In this document: one piece after another, positions 9,943-23,157 of the stretch
How the letters are laid out: each line of letters opens with the position of its first letter
Position numbering within the stretch: the first letter of the stretch is position 1
Assembly (NCBI RefSeq): GCF_037152535.1
Contig: NZ_JBBCMA010000001.1
Coordinates: forward strand, 1-64,000
Length of the DNA stretch: 64,000 nucleotides
From: Leclercia sp. AS011
GTDB taxonomy: Bacteria; Pseudomonadota; Gammaproteobacteria; Enterobacterales; Enterobacteriaceae
Direction of reading: 5' to 3'
The notes under the pieces: generated by a model
Told to the model about the DNA's origin: nothing
The model's database searches: none
Seen by the model: only the letters and a program-made list of their open reading frames with translations
Translations under genes and position numbers: made by a program

Positions 9943-10256
9943 CTCGCTCTCCTGCGAATTTTCTCTGCCCCTAGCTTAACTGCTTATGACCAGGGAGCAA
10001 AATTGCCCGCTGAAAAAGGTCATCCTGTTGAAAAATATTTAAAAAATTACAAGATTTTTTGAGTGCTGGATTTGGGGAAAATTGATATAAAACAACAATC
10101 TTCCTCTATGGCCCTTTTTCTTGTATGGTTTTTATTGATTTAAGTCAAAGAATGCCGATGGGTTGACTGATATATATACACTCAAGCAACAATGGTTTTA
10201 CCAATTGCCCTAAATAACGGGCGACACCCAATAGTGTAGTTTAAGGGAGGCATCAC
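9943..10256 (+). promoter_or_regulatory. ung-grcA intergenic region with two FNR boxes
   Basis: 314 bases without a gene. Two FNR-type sites are visible on the grcA side: TTGATTTAAGTCAA at 10135-10148 and TTGATATAAAACAA at 10082-10095. Their centres are 53 bp apart, the same spacing as the -40.5 and -93.5 FNR sites known for E. coli yfiD/grcA. A TATATA -10 at 10171-10176 would place the transcript start near 10182, exactly 40.5 bp from the centre of the near site. The upstream half shows only the ung promoter side. Confidence 0.8.
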
Positions 10257-10640
10257 ATGATTACTGGTATCCAGATTACTAAAGCTGCAAACGACGACCT
10301 GCTGAACTCTTTCTGGCTGCTGGACAGCGAAAAAGGCGAAGCGCGCTGCGTATGTGCAAAAGCAGGCTTTGCTGAAGACGAGGTTGTTCAGGTTAATGCG
10401 CTGGGCGAATTCGAATATCGCGAAATCCCAATGGAGATCAAACCGGAAGTGCGTGTTGAAGGCGGTCAGCATCTGAACGTTAACGTACTGCGTCGTGAAA
10501 CCCTGGAAGATGCTGTTAAGCACCCGGAAAAATATCCGCAGCTGACCATCCGCGTTTCTGGCTACGCCGTTCGCTTCAACTCCCTGACTGCAGAACAGCA
10601 GCGTGACGTGATTGCGCGTACCTTTACCGCCAGCCTGTAA
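10257..10640 (+). CDS. grcA: autonomous glycyl radical cofactor
   Basis: A 127-residue spare part for oxygen-damaged pyruvate formate-lyase: it resembles the PFL C-terminus and carries the glycyl radical site RVSGYAVRF with Gly102. It is activated by PFL-activating enzyme and restores PFL activity after oxygen damage, so it matters at low oxygen and low pH. GGGAGG precedes the ATG. Control by FNR is supported by the paired boxes upstream. Monocistronic, ending in a strong terminator shared with srmB. Confidence 0.97.
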   Translation: MITGIQITKAANDDLLNSFWLLDSEKGEARCVCAKAGFAEDEVVQVNALGEFEYREIPMEIKPEVRVEGGQHLNVNVLRRETLEDAVKHPEKYPQLTIRVSGYAVRFNSLTAEQQRDVIARTFTASL

Positions 10641-10660
10641 TTGTTGGCAGGGTACAAATA

Positions 10661-10690
10661 AAAACGCCGGGTTATCCCCGGCGTTTTTTT
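10661..10690. terminator. bidirectional terminator grcA/srmB
   Basis: AAAACGCCGGGTTATCCCCGGCGTTTTTTT forms a GC-rich stem with A-run and T-run on both sides, so it can end grcA (plus) and srmB (minus); its right end touches the srmB stop. Confidence 0.92.
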
Positions 10691-12018
10691 TACTCTTCTT
10701 TCTGTGAGGCCGGCGCGCTGCCGCTTGGCTTACGACGCTTGCCAATGTTTTTGCTGTAACGGTGGCGTTGCTTCGCGCGCGGTTTCTCTTTTTCTTTCTC
10801 TTTTTTCTCTGCGCGTTTAGCGAGCACCTTCTTGGACGGTTTACCCGTCATCTTCTCACTTGGCGGACGGGTAACAGGGCGCAGTTCATCAATCACGCGC
10901 GCTTTCACCGGCTCGTCGATGTAGCGGCCCACTTTCTGCAGCAGCAGATAGTCATGCGCTTCCACCAGAGAGATAGCCGTGCCTTTCAGGCCAGCTCGCC
11001 CGGTACGACCGATACGGTGCAGGTAAGTATCTCCGCTGCGCGGCATGTCGAAGTTAATCACATGGCTTACTTCAGGAATATCGATACCACGCGCCGCCAC
11101 GTCGGTGGCAATCAGCACGTTCACGCGACCTTCGGTCAGGCGTTTAATCCCTTCGGTACGTTTAACCTGCGCCATCTCGCCTTCGAGATAACAGTTGTTA
11201 ATGCCTGCGGCCCGGAGCTGTTCCGCCAGCTCATGCACACGTTCGCGTTTGCGGACAAAAACGATGGTGCGCGTTGTATCATCTTGTTTTAACAGATGCT
11301 TAAGTAACTCGAGCTTATGCTCGTAGTTATCGGCGCGATAATACCACTGGTGAATTTTTTTACGCTCACGCGTGGACGGCGTAGCAGAGACTTCTGCCGG
11401 ATCGTTAAGCAGACGCTCAGCAAAGTCCTTGATGGCATCGCCTTCAAGCGTTGCGGAGAACAGCATGGTCTGTTTGCGCCAGCGCGTTTCGCCTGCGATG
11501 TGTTCAATATCCTGCGCGAAGCCCAGCTCCAGCATGCGGTCCGCTTCATCGAGAATCAGCGTTTCAACAGCACGACAGTCAAAGTTCTCTTCTTTGATGT
11601 ACTGCATCAGGCGCCCGGTCGTGGCGACCACGATATCCTGGTTCTCACTGAACACTTCGGCGTGGTTCATATAGGCGACGCCACCGGTGATGGTCGCAAT
11701 ATCCAGATGGGTCCTGGCAGCCAGTTCACGTGCATGCTCCGCAACCTGTACGGCTAACTCACGTGTCGGGGTCAGGATAAGAATGCGCGGCGGCCCGGAT
11801 TTCTTACGCGGGAAATCAATAAGATGCTGCAAGACGGGCAGCAGATACGCCGCTGTTTTACCGGTGCCTGTCGGCGCTGAACCGAGTACGTCGCGGCCTT
11901 CTAACGCAGGCGGAATGGCTGCCGCCTGGATGGCAGTCGGGCGTGTGAAGCCTTTATTCTGGAGAGCTTCCAGAAGGCTTTCGTCGAGTTCAAGTTCGGA
12001 AAAAGTCGTTACAGTCAT
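10690..12018 (-). CDS. srmB: ATP-dependent RNA helicase SrmB (DEAD box)
   Basis: An early assembly factor for the 50S ribosomal subunit. The 442-residue protein shows the helicase motifs in order: Q motif region FTRPTAIQ, Walker [40 protein letters not shown] and [10 protein letters not shown]. The tail after residue 375 is rich in lysine and arginine, typical of SrmB and probably for RNA contact. AGAGG lies before the ATG at 12018. The trmN6 gene starts divergently 132 bases away. Confidence 0.96.
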   Translation of the reverse strand: MTVTTFSELELDESLLEALQNKGFTRPTAIQAAAIPPALEGRDVLGSAPTGTGKTAAYLLPVLQHLIDFPRKKSGPPRILILTPTRELAVQVAEHARELAARTHLDIATITGGVAYMNHAEVFSENQDIVVATTGRLMQYIKEENFDCRAVETLILDEADRMLELGFAQDIEHIAGETRWRKQTMLFSATLEGDAIKDFAERLLNDPAEVSATPSTRERKKIHQWYYRADNYEHKLELLKHLLKQDDTTRTIVFVRKRERVHELAEQLRAAGINNCYLEGEMAQVKRTEGIKRLTEGRVNVLIATDVAARGIDIPEVSHVINFDMPRSGDTYLHRIGRTGRAGLKGTAISLVEAHDYLLLQKVGRYIDEPVKARVIDELRPVTRPPSEKMTGKPSKKVLAKRAEKKEKEKEKPRAKQRHRYSKNIGKRRKPSGSAPASQKEE

Positions 12019-12150
12019 GTTCTACCTCTGTGTGGGGCGCTGATTATAGACGTTATGGCTGCGATCTTCATCTGTTTGTGTGGATATCCCTTTTCCCTCA
12101 TTGCGCTTTCACCTATGCTACTCCCGTTTCATTTTGAAGGTTGCTCTGAC

Positions 12151-12888
12151 ATGTCTCAACTCAAAGCGCAGCTGCGCCGCGATGGTTTTACCTTTAAGCA
12201 GTTCTTTGTCGCTCACGATCGTTGTGCGATGAAAGTCGGTACTGATGGCATTTTACTGGGGGCATGGGCACCGGTTGCAGGCGTTAAACGTATCCTTGAT
12301 ATTGGCAGCGGCAGCGGACTCTTAGCCCTGATGCTGGCTCAGCGTACCGGGGAATCTGTCACCCTGGATGCCGTTGAGCTGGATCCGCAGGCGGCCGAAC
12401 AGGCGGCAGAAAACGTGGCGGAGTCTCCCTGGGCGTCTCGTATTACCCTCCATTGTGCGGATGTTCTGACCTGGGCACCAGAGCAAACGGCTCGCTATGA
12501 CTTAATTGTCAGTAATCCTCCTTATTATGAACCCGGCGTCGGGTGCGCAACGCCCGAGCGCGATCAAGCCCGCTCAACCGGCTCGCTCGATCACAGCTCA
12601 CTGTTAGCCTGTGCGGCGGCGTTGATCACCGAAGAGGGGTTTTTCTGCGTGGTATTACCGGAAAGCGCAGGCACTGCCCTTGTCAGTAATGCACTGGAGA
12701 TGGGCTGGTATTTACGCCTGCGCACCGATATTGCTGACACGGAAGGCAGGCTACCGCATCGGGTGCTGGTGGCGCTGTCGCCGAAAGAAGGGGAGTGTTT
12801 CAGCGACAGGATGGTGATTCGGGGGCCGGATCAGCGCTATTCCGAGGATTACACGGCGCTGACCCACCCGTTCTATCTGTTTATGTGA
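12151..12888 (+). CDS. trmN6: tRNA1(Val) (adenine(37)-N6)-methyltransferase
   Basis: Methylates A37 of tRNA1(Val) with S-adenosylmethionine (YfiC). Rossmann-type methyltransferase with [12 protein letters not shown] (SAM site) and the NPPY motif (SNPPYYEPG) of N6-adenine enzymes. The start at 12151 ([19 protein letters not shown]) gives 245 residues as in E. coli; the frame is open 32 codons further upstream but that part is not conserved. The last 16 bases overlap the 3' end of the convergent nadB. Confidence 0.94.
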   Translation: MSQLKAQLRRDGFTFKQFFVAHDRCAMKVGTDGILLGAWAPVAGVKRILDIGSGSGLLALMLAQRTGESVTLDAVELDPQAAEQAAENVAESPWASRITLHCADVLTWAPEQTARYDLIVSNPPYYEPGVGCATPERDQARSTGSLDHSSLLACAAALITEEGFFCVVLPESAGTALVSNALEMGWYLRLRTDIADTEGRLPHRVLVALSPKEGECFSDRMVIRGPDQRYSEDYTALTHPFYLFM

Positions 12889-14492
12889 GTCAGCGGAGAG
12901 AGCACGGACGGCCCGGAGTGCTCAAGTTGTTCCGGGTAGTCGAGGGTATAATGCAGCCCGCGGCTCTCTTTACGCATCATTGCGCAGCGTACAATCAACT
13001 CTGCCACCTGAACCAGATTACGCAGCTCCAGCAGGTTGTTTGAGACGCGGAAGTGGGCGTAATACTCGTCAATCTCCTGCTGTAGCATGGTAATGCGGCG
13101 CAGGGCGCGCTCCAGCCGCTTGGTGGTACGTACAATTCCAACGTAATCCCACATAAAGAGGCGCAGCTCGTGCCAGTTATGCTGGATCACTACCAGCTCA
13201 TCCGGATTTTCCACGCGGCTCTCATCCCAGGCAGGCAGGTTATCCGCCTGACGGGCGTACGGCATGCGTTTGGTAATATCTTCCGCTGCCGACCAGCCGT
13301 AGACCAGACACTCCAGCAGGGAGTTCGATGCCATACGGTTAGCGCCATGCAGGCCGGTATAACTCACTTCCCCGATGGCATACAGACCGTCGACGTCAGT
13401 GCGGCCATGATCGTCCACCATCACTCCGCCGCAGGTATAGTGCGCCGCAGGCACCACAGGCATCGGCTCTTTGGTAATGTCGATGCCTAATCCCAGCAGT
13501 TTTTCATAGATCGTCGGGAAGTGCTGACGCACAAACTCTGCCGGTTTATGGCTGATATCCAGATACATGCAGTCCACGCCCAGGCGTTTCATTTCATGAT
13601 CGATAGCGCGGGCCACGACATCACGCGGGGCCAGCTCGCCACGCTCGTCAAAGTCAGGCATAAAGCGCGTGCCGTCCGGGCGTTTTAAATGCGCCCCTTC
13701 ACCACGCAGGGCTTCGGTCAGTAAGAAATTGCGGGCCTGCGGATGGAAGAGGGCGGTGGGGTGGAACTGGTTAAATTCCAGGTTAGCCACGCGACAGCCT
13801 GCACGCCAGGCCATGGCAATCCCGTCTCCTGAGGAGATATCCGGGTTGGTGGTGTACTGATATACCTTGGAAGCACCGCCTGTTGCAAGCACCACCGATT
13901 TTGCCCGGCAGGTTTCTACCGTCTCTTTATTTCGGTTCCACACCCAGGCACCCACAACGCGACGCGTGCCCGGCAGGCCAATCTTATCGGAGATGATCAG
14001 GTCCACCGCGTTGCTGCGTTCCAGCACCTGGATATTCGGATGGCTTAACGCCTGGCTGACCAGCGTCGTTTCCACCTCTTTACCGGTGGCATCCGCAGCG
14101 TGCAGGATACGGCGATGGCTATGCCCACCTTCCCGCGTCAGGTGATAGCTCTCTTCACCGTTGGCCTGCACATGCGTATCAAACAACACACCCTGATCGA
14201 TGAGCCACTGCACACAATGACGGGCATTGCTGGCGACAAACTCCGCAGCGTGCTTATCGACGATCCCGCCACCGGCAATAAGGGTATCTTCCACATGCGA
14301 GTCGATACTGTCCGTTTCATCAAACACAGCGGCAATCCCGCCCTGTGCATAGAAAGTGGAGCCTTCGCTGATAGGGCCTTTACTGAGGACAATTACTTTC
14401 TGGTGTGGGGCGAGTCGCAGCGCCAGTGAAAGGCCGGCGGCACCGCTGCCGATAATCAGTACGTCACAGGAGAGTTCAGACATTGCGTTCAT
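12873..14492 (-). CDS. nadB: L-aspartate oxidase
   Basis: First step of de novo NAD synthesis: FAD-dependent oxidation of aspartate to iminoaspartate, used by NadA. The 539-residue protein has the FAD-binding start [13 protein letters not shown], the substrate-side block [13 protein letters not shown], and [13 protein letters not shown], all as in the succinate dehydrogenase/fumarate reductase flavoprotein superfamily. The ATG at 14492 matches the known N-terminus, though no good ribosome site is visible because a NadR box occupies the leader. The 3' end overlaps trmN6 by 16 bases. Confidence 0.97.
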   Translation of the reverse strand: MNAMSELSCDVLIIGSGAAGLSLALRLAPHQKVIVLSKGPISEGSTFYAQGGIAAVFDETDSIDSHVEDTLIAGGGIVDKHAAEFVASNARHCVQWLIDQGVLFDTHVQANGEESYHLTREGGHSHRRILHAADATGKEVETTLVSQALSHPNIQVLERSNAVDLIISDKIGLPGTRRVVGAWVWNRNKETVETCRAKSVVLATGGASKVYQYTTNPDISSGDGIAMAWRAGCRVANLEFNQFHPTALFHPQARNFLLTEALRGEGAHLKRPDGTRFMPDFDERGELAPRDVVARAIDHEMKRLGVDCMYLDISHKPAEFVRQHFPTIYEKLLGLGIDITKEPMPVVPAAHYTCGGVMVDDHGRTDVDGLYAIGEVSYTGLHGANRMASNSLLECLVYGWSAAEDITKRMPYARQADNLPAWDESRVENPDELVVIQHNWHELRLFMWDYVGIVRTTKRLERALRRITMLQQEIDEYYAHFRVSNNLLELRNLVQVAELIVRCAMMRKESRGLHYTLDYPEQLEHSGPSVLSPLTHINR

Positions 14493-14498
14493 GATGTG

Positions 14499-14516
14499 TG
14501 TTTAATTTACTAAACA
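14499..14516 (-). promoter_or_regulatory. NadR operator of nadB
   Basis: TGTTTA-ATTTAC-TAAACA is an exact match to the NadR consensus TGTTTA-N6-TAAACA and lies six bases upstream of the nadB start codon. NadR represses nadB and nadA when NAD is plentiful. The close position means a bound repressor blocks transcription at or near the start point. Confidence 0.9.
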
Positions 14517-14915
14517 GTGTTTGGTCAGCATAGCACCCGAATGCGATGAATCGCACGTTTTTTTTGCTACGTGTTGCAATGGCTAAACAGCCAGTAGGGC
14601 GGGGAGGAAACACTAAAAGGGCGAAAATATTTTGCGAAGCAGATCGTTAGCTTCAGATTTTGTGGTGAAATAAAGCCTGTCTTGCGGTACCCTGCAAGCG
14701 GTAAAATGCCAATTCTTATCAGAAACTGGGTGCGTTTCAGTATCAGACTTATAATGATAGAAAATGAACAGTCTGCGACGCGATTAACAAAAACAAAGGC
14801 GTGACGGAACTTTTTGAAAAAAAGACCCTCAAAGCAACTGCTTGCTCACAGTGCAGTGTTTGGAGTGGCGTTTCGATAACGCGTGGATTTTAGGTTTGGG
14901 GAGACATTACCTCGG
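14517..14915 (+). promoter_or_regulatory. rpoE leader with sigma-E promoter
   Basis: Gene-free stretch of about 400 bases between nadB and rpoE. A sigma-E promoter is visible: -35 GGAACTT at 14806-14812 and -10 TCAAA at 14829-14833, spaced 16 bases, matching the autoregulated rpoE promoter of E. coli. Other, sigma-70-type promoters probably lie in the AT-rich part around 14650-14770 but I cannot fix them. The long leader fits the known presence of several rpoE promoters. Confidence 0.75.
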
Positions 14916-15491
14916 ATGAGCGAGCAGTTAACGGACCAGATTCTGGTTGAACGGGTCCAGAAGGGAGATCAGAAAGCCTTTAACTTACTGGTGGTGCGCT
15001 ACCAGCATAAAGTGGCGAGTCTGGTGTCCCGCTATGTACCGTCAGGCGATGTCCCTGATGTCGTACAAGAGTCTTTTATCAAGGCCTATCGCGCGCTGGA
15101 ATCTTTCCGGGGAGATAGTGCTTTTTATACCTGGCTGTATCGTATTGCGGTCAATACTGCCAAGAATTACCTCGTCGCTCAGGGCCGTCGTCCGCCGTCA
15201 AGCGATGTTGACGCCATCGACGCCGAAAATTTTGAAAGCGGCGGTGCGTTAAAAGAAATTTCGAACCCTGAGAACTTAATGTTGTCAGAAGAACTGAGAC
15301 AAATAGTTTTTCGCACCATCGAGTCGCTCCCGGAAGATTTACGCATGGCAATTACGTTGCGGGAGTTGGATGGCCTGAGCTATGAAGAGATAGCCGCTAT
15401 CATGGATTGCCCGGTCGGTACGGTTCGCTCACGGATATTTCGTGCGCGAGAAGCTATTGATAATAAAGTTCAACCGCTAATCAGGCGTTGA
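14916..15491 (+). CDS. rpoE: RNA polymerase sigma factor E (sigma-24)
   Basis: Extracytoplasmic-function sigma factor for envelope stress. The 191 residues include region 2 (around DVVQESFIKAYRAL and the -10 recognition helix YTWLYRIAVNTAKN) and region 4 with the HTH LSYEEIAAIMDCPVGTVRSRIFRAR. The ATG at 14916 gives the E. coli N-terminus; an in-frame GTG at 14883 is upstream. First gene of rpoE-rseA-rseB-rseC. It is held inactive by RseA and transcribes its own operon from the GGAACTT promoter. Confidence 0.98.
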   Translation: MSEQLTDQILVERVQKGDQKAFNLLVVRYQHKVASLVSRYVPSGDVPDVVQESFIKAYRALESFRGDSAFYTWLYRIAVNTAKNYLVAQGRRPPSSDVDAIDAENFESGGALKEISNPENLMLSEELRQIVFRTIESLPEDLRMAITLRELDGLSYEEIAAIMDCPVGTVRSRIFRAREAIDNKVQPLIRR

Positions 15492-15522
15492 CGATAGCGG
15501 GATACTGGAAAAGGTATTAGGC

Positions 15523-16173
15523 ATGCAGAAAGAACAACTTTCCGCTTTAATGGATGGTGAAACGCTGGACAGTGAGATGCTCAATGAGCTCTCTCGCTCT
15601 CCTGAGATGCAAAAAACCTGGGAGAGTTATCATCTCATCCGCGATACCCTGCGCGGCGATACCGGCGAGCTCCTCCATTTTGATATCTCATCTCGCGTAA
15701 TGGCTGCCATTGAGAATGAACCTGTTTCTCAGGCCACTCCGCTGATTCCTGAAGCCCAACCGGCACCGCACCTGTGGCAGAAGATGCCTTTCTGGAACAA
15801 AGTGCGTCCATGGGCGAGTCAACTGACGCAAATGGGCGTCGCTGCTTGCGTATCGCTTGCAGTTATTGTTGGCGTCCAGCACTATAACACCCAATCTGAA
15901 GTGAGCCAGCAACCTGAAGCGCCAGTGTTTAACACGCTGCCGATGATGGGCAAAGCCAGCCCGGTAAGCCTGGGTATTCCTTCTGATGCATCGGCAGGAG
16001 CCGGTCAGCAGCAGCAGGTACAAGAGCAGCGCCGTCGTATTAATGCGATGTTGCAGGACTATGAATTGCAGCGTCGTCTGCATTCCGAACAGCTTCAGTT
16101 TGAGCAGGCGCAAACCCAGCAGGCTGCTGTGCAAGTGCCCGGAAACCAAACTTTAGGAACGCAATCGCAGTAA
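15523..16173 (+). CDS. rseA: anti-sigma-E factor RseA
   Basis: Single-pass inner-membrane protein, 216 residues as in E. coli. Residues 1-100 are the cytoplasmic sigma-E-binding domain, residues about 101-119 (QMGVAACVSLAVIVGV) span the membrane, and the rest is periplasmic and binds RseB. Stress-driven cleavage by DegS and RseP releases sigma-E. The periplasmic part has a Gln-rich stretch (AGAGQQQQVQEQRRR). Starts 31 bases after rpoE; its stop shares bases with the rseB ATG (TAATG). Confidence 0.97.
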   Translation: MQKEQLSALMDGETLDSEMLNELSRSPEMQKTWESYHLIRDTLRGDTGELLHFDISSRVMAAIENEPVSQATPLIPEAQPAPHLWQKMPFWNKVRPWASQLTQMGVAACVSLAVIVGVQHYNTQSEVSQQPEAPVFNTLPMMGKASPVSLGIPSDASAGAGQQQQVQEQRRRINAMLQDYELQRRLHSEQLQFEQAQTQQAAVQVPGNQTLGTQSQ

Positions 16174-17126
16174 TGAAGCAACTTTGGTGCGCCATGTCTC
16201 TGATGGCGGGTAGCCTGTTGTTCACTGTCAACGCCTCGGCTGATGTATCGTCCGGGGCGTTGTTACAGCAAATGAACCAGGCCAGCCAGTCACTCAACTA
16301 CGAGCTGGCTTTTATCAGTATCAATAAGCAGGGTGTAGAGTCGTTACGCTATCGCCATGCCCGTCTTGATAAACAGCCGCTTGCCCAGCTTTTGCAGATG
16401 GATGGTCCGCGCCGCGAAGTCGTGCAGCGTGGCAACGAAATCAGCTATTTTGAGCCGGGTCTTGAGCCCTTTACGCTGAACGGCGATTACATCGTTGATT
16501 CGCTGCCTTCGCTCATCTATACCGACTTCAAACGGCTTGCGCCTTACTACGACTTTATCTCCGTAGGGCGTACCCGTATCGCTGACCGACTGTGTGAAGT
16601 GCTGCGTGTGGTCGCAAGAGACGGGACGCGTTACAGCTATATCGTCTGGATGGATGCGGAGACCAAGCTGCCGATGCGGGTCGACCTGCTGGATCGTGAT
16701 GGCGAGACGCTGGAGCAGTTCCGGGTGATCTCCTTTACCATTGACGATCAGGTCGGCAACAGCATGCAGAATCTGGCAAAAGCCAGCCTGCCGCCGCTGC
16801 TTTCTGTCCCGGCTGGCGATCCTGTCAACTTCAACTGGGCGCCAAACTGGATCCCGCAGGGCTTCAGTGAAGTCTCCAGCAGCCGACGCCAGCTGCCGAC
16901 GATTGATACCCCGGTCGAGTCCCGTCTTTACTCTGATGGCTTGTTCAGCTTCTCGGTTAACATCAACCGGGCAACGCCGGTAAGCGCCGATCAGATGCTG
17001 CGCACCGGGCGTCGTACCGTCAGCACCACAGTGCGTGATAACGCTGAGATCACCGTCGTCGGCGAACTGCCGCCGCAAACGGCTAAACGCATCGCAGACA
17101 GCATTAAATTCAAGGCCGGACAATGA
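16173..17126 (+). CDS. rseB: sigma-E regulatory protein RseB (MucB family)
   Basis: Periplasmic sensor that binds RseA and shields it from DegS until lipopolysaccharide intermediates displace it. An N-terminal signal peptide (MKQLWCAMSLMAGSLLFTVNASA, cut near residue 23) is followed by the LolA-like N-terminal domain and a smaller C-terminal domain, 317 residues in all. Start overlaps the rseA stop and the stop overlaps the rseC start (ATGA), showing tight translational coupling. Confidence 0.97.
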   Translation: MKQLWCAMSLMAGSLLFTVNASADVSSGALLQQMNQASQSLNYELAFISINKQGVESLRYRHARLDKQPLAQLLQMDGPRREVVQRGNEISYFEPGLEPFTLNGDYIVDSLPSLIYTDFKRLAPYYDFISVGRTRIADRLCEVLRVVARDGTRYSYIVWMDAETKLPMRVDLLDRDGETLEQFRVISFTIDDQVGNSMQNLAKASLPPLLSVPAGDPVNFNWAPNWIPQGFSEVSSSRRQLPTIDTPVESRLYSDGLFSFSVNINRATPVSADQMLRTGRRTVSTTVRDNAEITVVGELPPQTAKRIADSIKFKAGQ

Positions 17127-17599
17127 TCAAAGAGTGGGCAACTGTCGTTTCATGGCAGGAGGGCGTTGCGCTGGTAAGCTGTGACGTAAAAGCATCCTGT
17201 AACAGCTGCGCCTCCCGCGCCGGTTGCGGAAGCCGGGTGCTGAACAAACTCGGGCCGCAGACGTCGCATACTATCAGCGTACCCAGCGCAGAGCCGCTGG
17301 TGGCCGGACAAAAAGTCGAGTTAGGCATTGCTGAAGGCAGCCTGCTGGGCTCGGCGATGCTGGTCTATCTCTCCCCGCTGGTGGGGCTGTTTGCCCTGGG
17401 CGGGGTATTCCAGGTGCTGTTCGGTACCGATCTGGCCGCGATGTGCGGTGCAGCCCTCGGTGGCGTGGGTGGTTTCTTACTGGCCCGCGGCTTTTCGTCG
17501 AGGCTTGCCGTACGCGAAGAGTGGCAGCCTGTTATTCTCAGCGTCGGACTGCCCCCCAATGAGCTTCGCGTCGAAATGCTCTCTTCTGAAGCCCGGTGA
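17123..17599 (+). CDS. rseC: SoxR-reducing / sigma-E operon protein RseC
   Basis: Inner-membrane protein of 158 residues with a cysteine-rich N-terminal part (CDVKASCNSCASRAGCGS) and two membrane helices (about 72-92 and 97-118). The RseC/MucC family is tied to sigma-E control and, with Rsx, to reduction of SoxR; the exact role is not settled. ATG overlaps the rseB stop. A terminator hairpin begins within the last codons, closing the operon. Confidence 0.94.
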   Translation: MIKEWATVVSWQEGVALVSCDVKASCNSCASRAGCGSRVLNKLGPQTSHTISVPSAEPLVAGQKVELGIAEGSLLGSAMLVYLSPLVGLFALGGVFQVLFGTDLAAMCGAALGGVGGFLLARGFSSRLAVREEWQPVILSVGLPPNELRVEMLSSEAR

Positions 17600-17614
17600 T
17601 GTCACCGGGCTTTG
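17590..17614 (+). terminator. terminator of the rpoE-rse operon
   Basis: AGCCCGGTGATGTCACCGGGCTTTG: a nearly perfect 10-bp stem with a tiny loop, overlapping the rseC stop, followed by a short T-rich stretch. Confidence 0.8.
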
Positions 17615-17783
17615 CTTTATTTACATCTCATAAAAGAAAACGCTGAATCTTCACGCTAAGCTTGCTGGAAGAGCATTTCCCGGTTAAGGAGATGTAGTGT
17701 AGAATGCTGCGTTTTCGCACTGAAAAACGTCAGGCTAAGAACAGCGGCCTCCAGGAATTCGTAAGGCATAATTATTTAACTAT

Positions 17784-19583
<1,800 letters not shown>

Positions 19584-19600
19584 TCCTTTAAGGAGTTGGC

Positions 19601-20575
19601 ATGGCGAACATGTTTGCCCTGATCCTGGTGATTGCCACCCTGGTGACGGGGCTGTTGTGGTGTCTGGATAAGTTTATCTTTGCCCCAAAACGTCGCGAAC
19701 GTCAGGCTGCCGCACAGGCGGCCACGGGCGACCAGTTAGATCCGAAAACCCTGAAAAAAGTCAGCCCTAAGCCGGGCTGGCTGGAGACGGGCGCATCGGT
19801 CTTTCCGGTGCTGGCGATCGTGCTGGTGGTGCGTTCGTTTATCTATGAACCTTTCCAGATCCCATCCGGTTCGATGATGCCAACGCTGCTGATCGGTGAT
19901 TTTATTCTGGTGGAGAAGTTTGCCTACGGCATTAAAGATCCGATCTACCAGAAAACGCTGATCGAAACCGGTCATCCGAAACGTGGCGATATCGTGGTGT
20001 TTAAATATCCGGACGATCCGCGTCTGGATTACATCAAACGCACCGTTGGCGTGCCGGGCGATAAGGTGACCTATAATCCGGTCTCCAAAGAGGTGACGGT
20101 TCAGCCTGGCTGCAGTTCCGGTACGGCCTGCGGAAGCGCGCTGGCGGTGACTTACTCTGGCGTTGAGCCAAGCGACTTTGTGCAGACCTTTGCCCGTCGC
20201 AACGGCGGCGAAGCCACCAGCGGATTCTTCCAGCTGCCAAAAGGCGAGACCAAAGAGAACGGTATTCGTCTGAACGAGCGCAAAGAGACCCTGGGTGATG
20301 TGACGCACCGTATTCTGACCGTCTCCATCGCTCAGGATCAGCTGGGGATGTACTATCAGCAGCAGGGGCAGCAGCTGGCGACCTGGATTGTGCCGCCGGG
20401 ACACTACTTCATGATGGGTGATAACCGCGACAACAGCGCGGACAGCCGTTACTGGGGCTTTGTGCCGGAAGCGAATCTGGTCGGTAAAGCGACCACTATC
20501 TGGATGAGCTTTGAGAAACAGGAAGGCGAATGGCCGACCGGCGTACGGTTAAATCGTATTGGCGGCATCCATTAA
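19601..20575 (+). CDS. lepB: signal peptidase I
   Basis: Cuts signal peptides from exported proteins at the periplasmic face of the inner membrane. Two N-terminal membrane segments (about 4-22 and 60-77) precede the catalytic domain. The Ser/Lys dyad is visible: Ser91 in PSGSMMPTL and Lys146 in YIKRTVGVPGD; the GDNRDNSADSRYWG box is also intact. 324 residues, equal to E. coli. AAGGAG lies upstream of the ATG. Cotranscribed with lepA; a hairpin follows before rnc. Confidence 0.98.
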   Translation: MANMFALILVIATLVTGLLWCLDKFIFAPKRRERQAAAQAATGDQLDPKTLKKVSPKPGWLETGASVFPVLAIVLVVRSFIYEPFQIPSGSMMPTLLIGDFILVEKFAYGIKDPIYQKTLIETGHPKRGDIVVFKYPDDPRLDYIKRTVGVPGDKVTYNPVSKEVTVQPGCSSGTACGSALAVTYSGVEPSDFVQTFARRNGGEATSGFFQLPKGETKENGIRLNERKETLGDVTHRILTVSIAQDQLGMYYQQQGQQLATWIVPPGHYFMMGDNRDNSADSRYWGFVPEANLVGKATTIWMSFEKQEGEWPTGVRLNRIGGIH

Positions 20576-20590
20576 TTCCTGATAAATGAG

Positions 20591-20620
20591 CACGTAGTCT
20601 CTTTAATCAGAGGCTACGTG
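20591..20620 (+). terminator. hairpin after lepB
   Basis: CACGTAGTCTCTTTAATCAGAGGCTACGTG makes a long, almost perfect stem 16 bases after the lepB stop, followed by AATTATTTAA rather than a clean T-run. Probably a partial terminator or processing hairpin separating lepAB from rnc. Confidence 0.55.
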
Positions 20621-20648
20621 AATTATTTAAGGGATAAATCTCTTCTGA

Positions 20649-22381
<1,733 letters not shown>

Positions 22382-22392
22382 GTCAAAACAAC

Positions 22393-23100
22393 GTGGATGG
22401 ATGGCAGCGTGCCTTTGTCCTTCACAGCCGTCCGTGGAGCGAAACCAGCCTGATGCTGGACGTCTTCACGGAAGAGTCAGGCCGCGTGCGCCTTGTTGCC
22501 AAAGGCGCACGTTCCAAACGTTCTAACCTGAAGGGCGCTCTGCAACCCTTCACACCCTTGCTGGTTCGCTTTAGCGGGCGTGGGGAAGTCAAAACCCTGC
22601 GCAGTGCCGAAGCCGTCTCTCTGGCGCTTCCCCTCTCTGGTATTACGCTGTATAGCGGTCTGTATGTGAACGAGCTGATCACGCGCGTTCTGGAACATGA
22701 GACCCGCTTCTCTGAACTCTTTTTCGATTATCTGCACTGCCTGCAAGCACTGGCGGGCGTAACCGGCTCGCCGGAACCGGTGCTGCGCCGCTTTGAACTG
22801 GCGTTGCTCGGCCATCTGGGGTACGGCGTCGATTTCCTGCACTGCGCGGGTAGCGGCGAATCCGTCGAAGACACCATGACCTACCGCTATCGTGAAGAGA
22901 AGGGCTTTATCGCCAGTGTCGTCATCGACAACAATACCTTTACCGGCCGGGATCTGCGGGCGCTGGCGGAACGCGAGTTTCCCGACGTCAGCACCCTGCG
23001 GGCGGCAAAACGCTTTACCCGCATTGCGCTCAAGCCGTATCTTGGTGGCAAGCCCCTTAAGAGCCGCGAATTATTCCGGCAGTTTATGCCGAAGCGTTAA
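22393..23100 (+). CDS. recO: DNA repair protein RecO
   Basis: Helps RecR load RecA on SSB-coated single-stranded DNA in the RecFOR pathway and anneals strands. 235 residues: OB-fold N-terminal domain ([18 protein letters not shown]) and helical C-terminal domain. Start is GTG at 22393, giving the E. coli-like N-terminus; no strong ribosome site is visible, suggesting coupling to era. The protein ends at ...FRQFMPKR, lacking the short tail I recall in E. coli (242 aa). Third gene of rnc-era-recO. Confidence 0.95.
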   Translation: MDGWQRAFVLHSRPWSETSLMLDVFTEESGRVRLVAKGARSKRSNLKGALQPFTPLLVRFSGRGEVKTLRSAEAVSLALPLSGITLYSGLYVNELITRVLEHETRFSELFFDYLHCLQALAGVTGSPEPVLRRFELALLGHLGYGVDFLHCAGSGESVEDTMTYRYREEKGFIASVVIDNNTFTGRDLRALAEREFPDVSTLRAAKRFTRIALKPYLGGKPLKSRELFRQFMPKR

Positions 23101-23157
23101 CCTCCCCCAGGGTGAGGGCATCACGAACAACGAACCAAAAGAAAACCGAGGATTGTC

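Noticed and set aside
14883..14915. In-frame GTG extension of rpoE
   Set aside because: The ATG at 14916 gives the exact known N-terminus and length of sigma-E.
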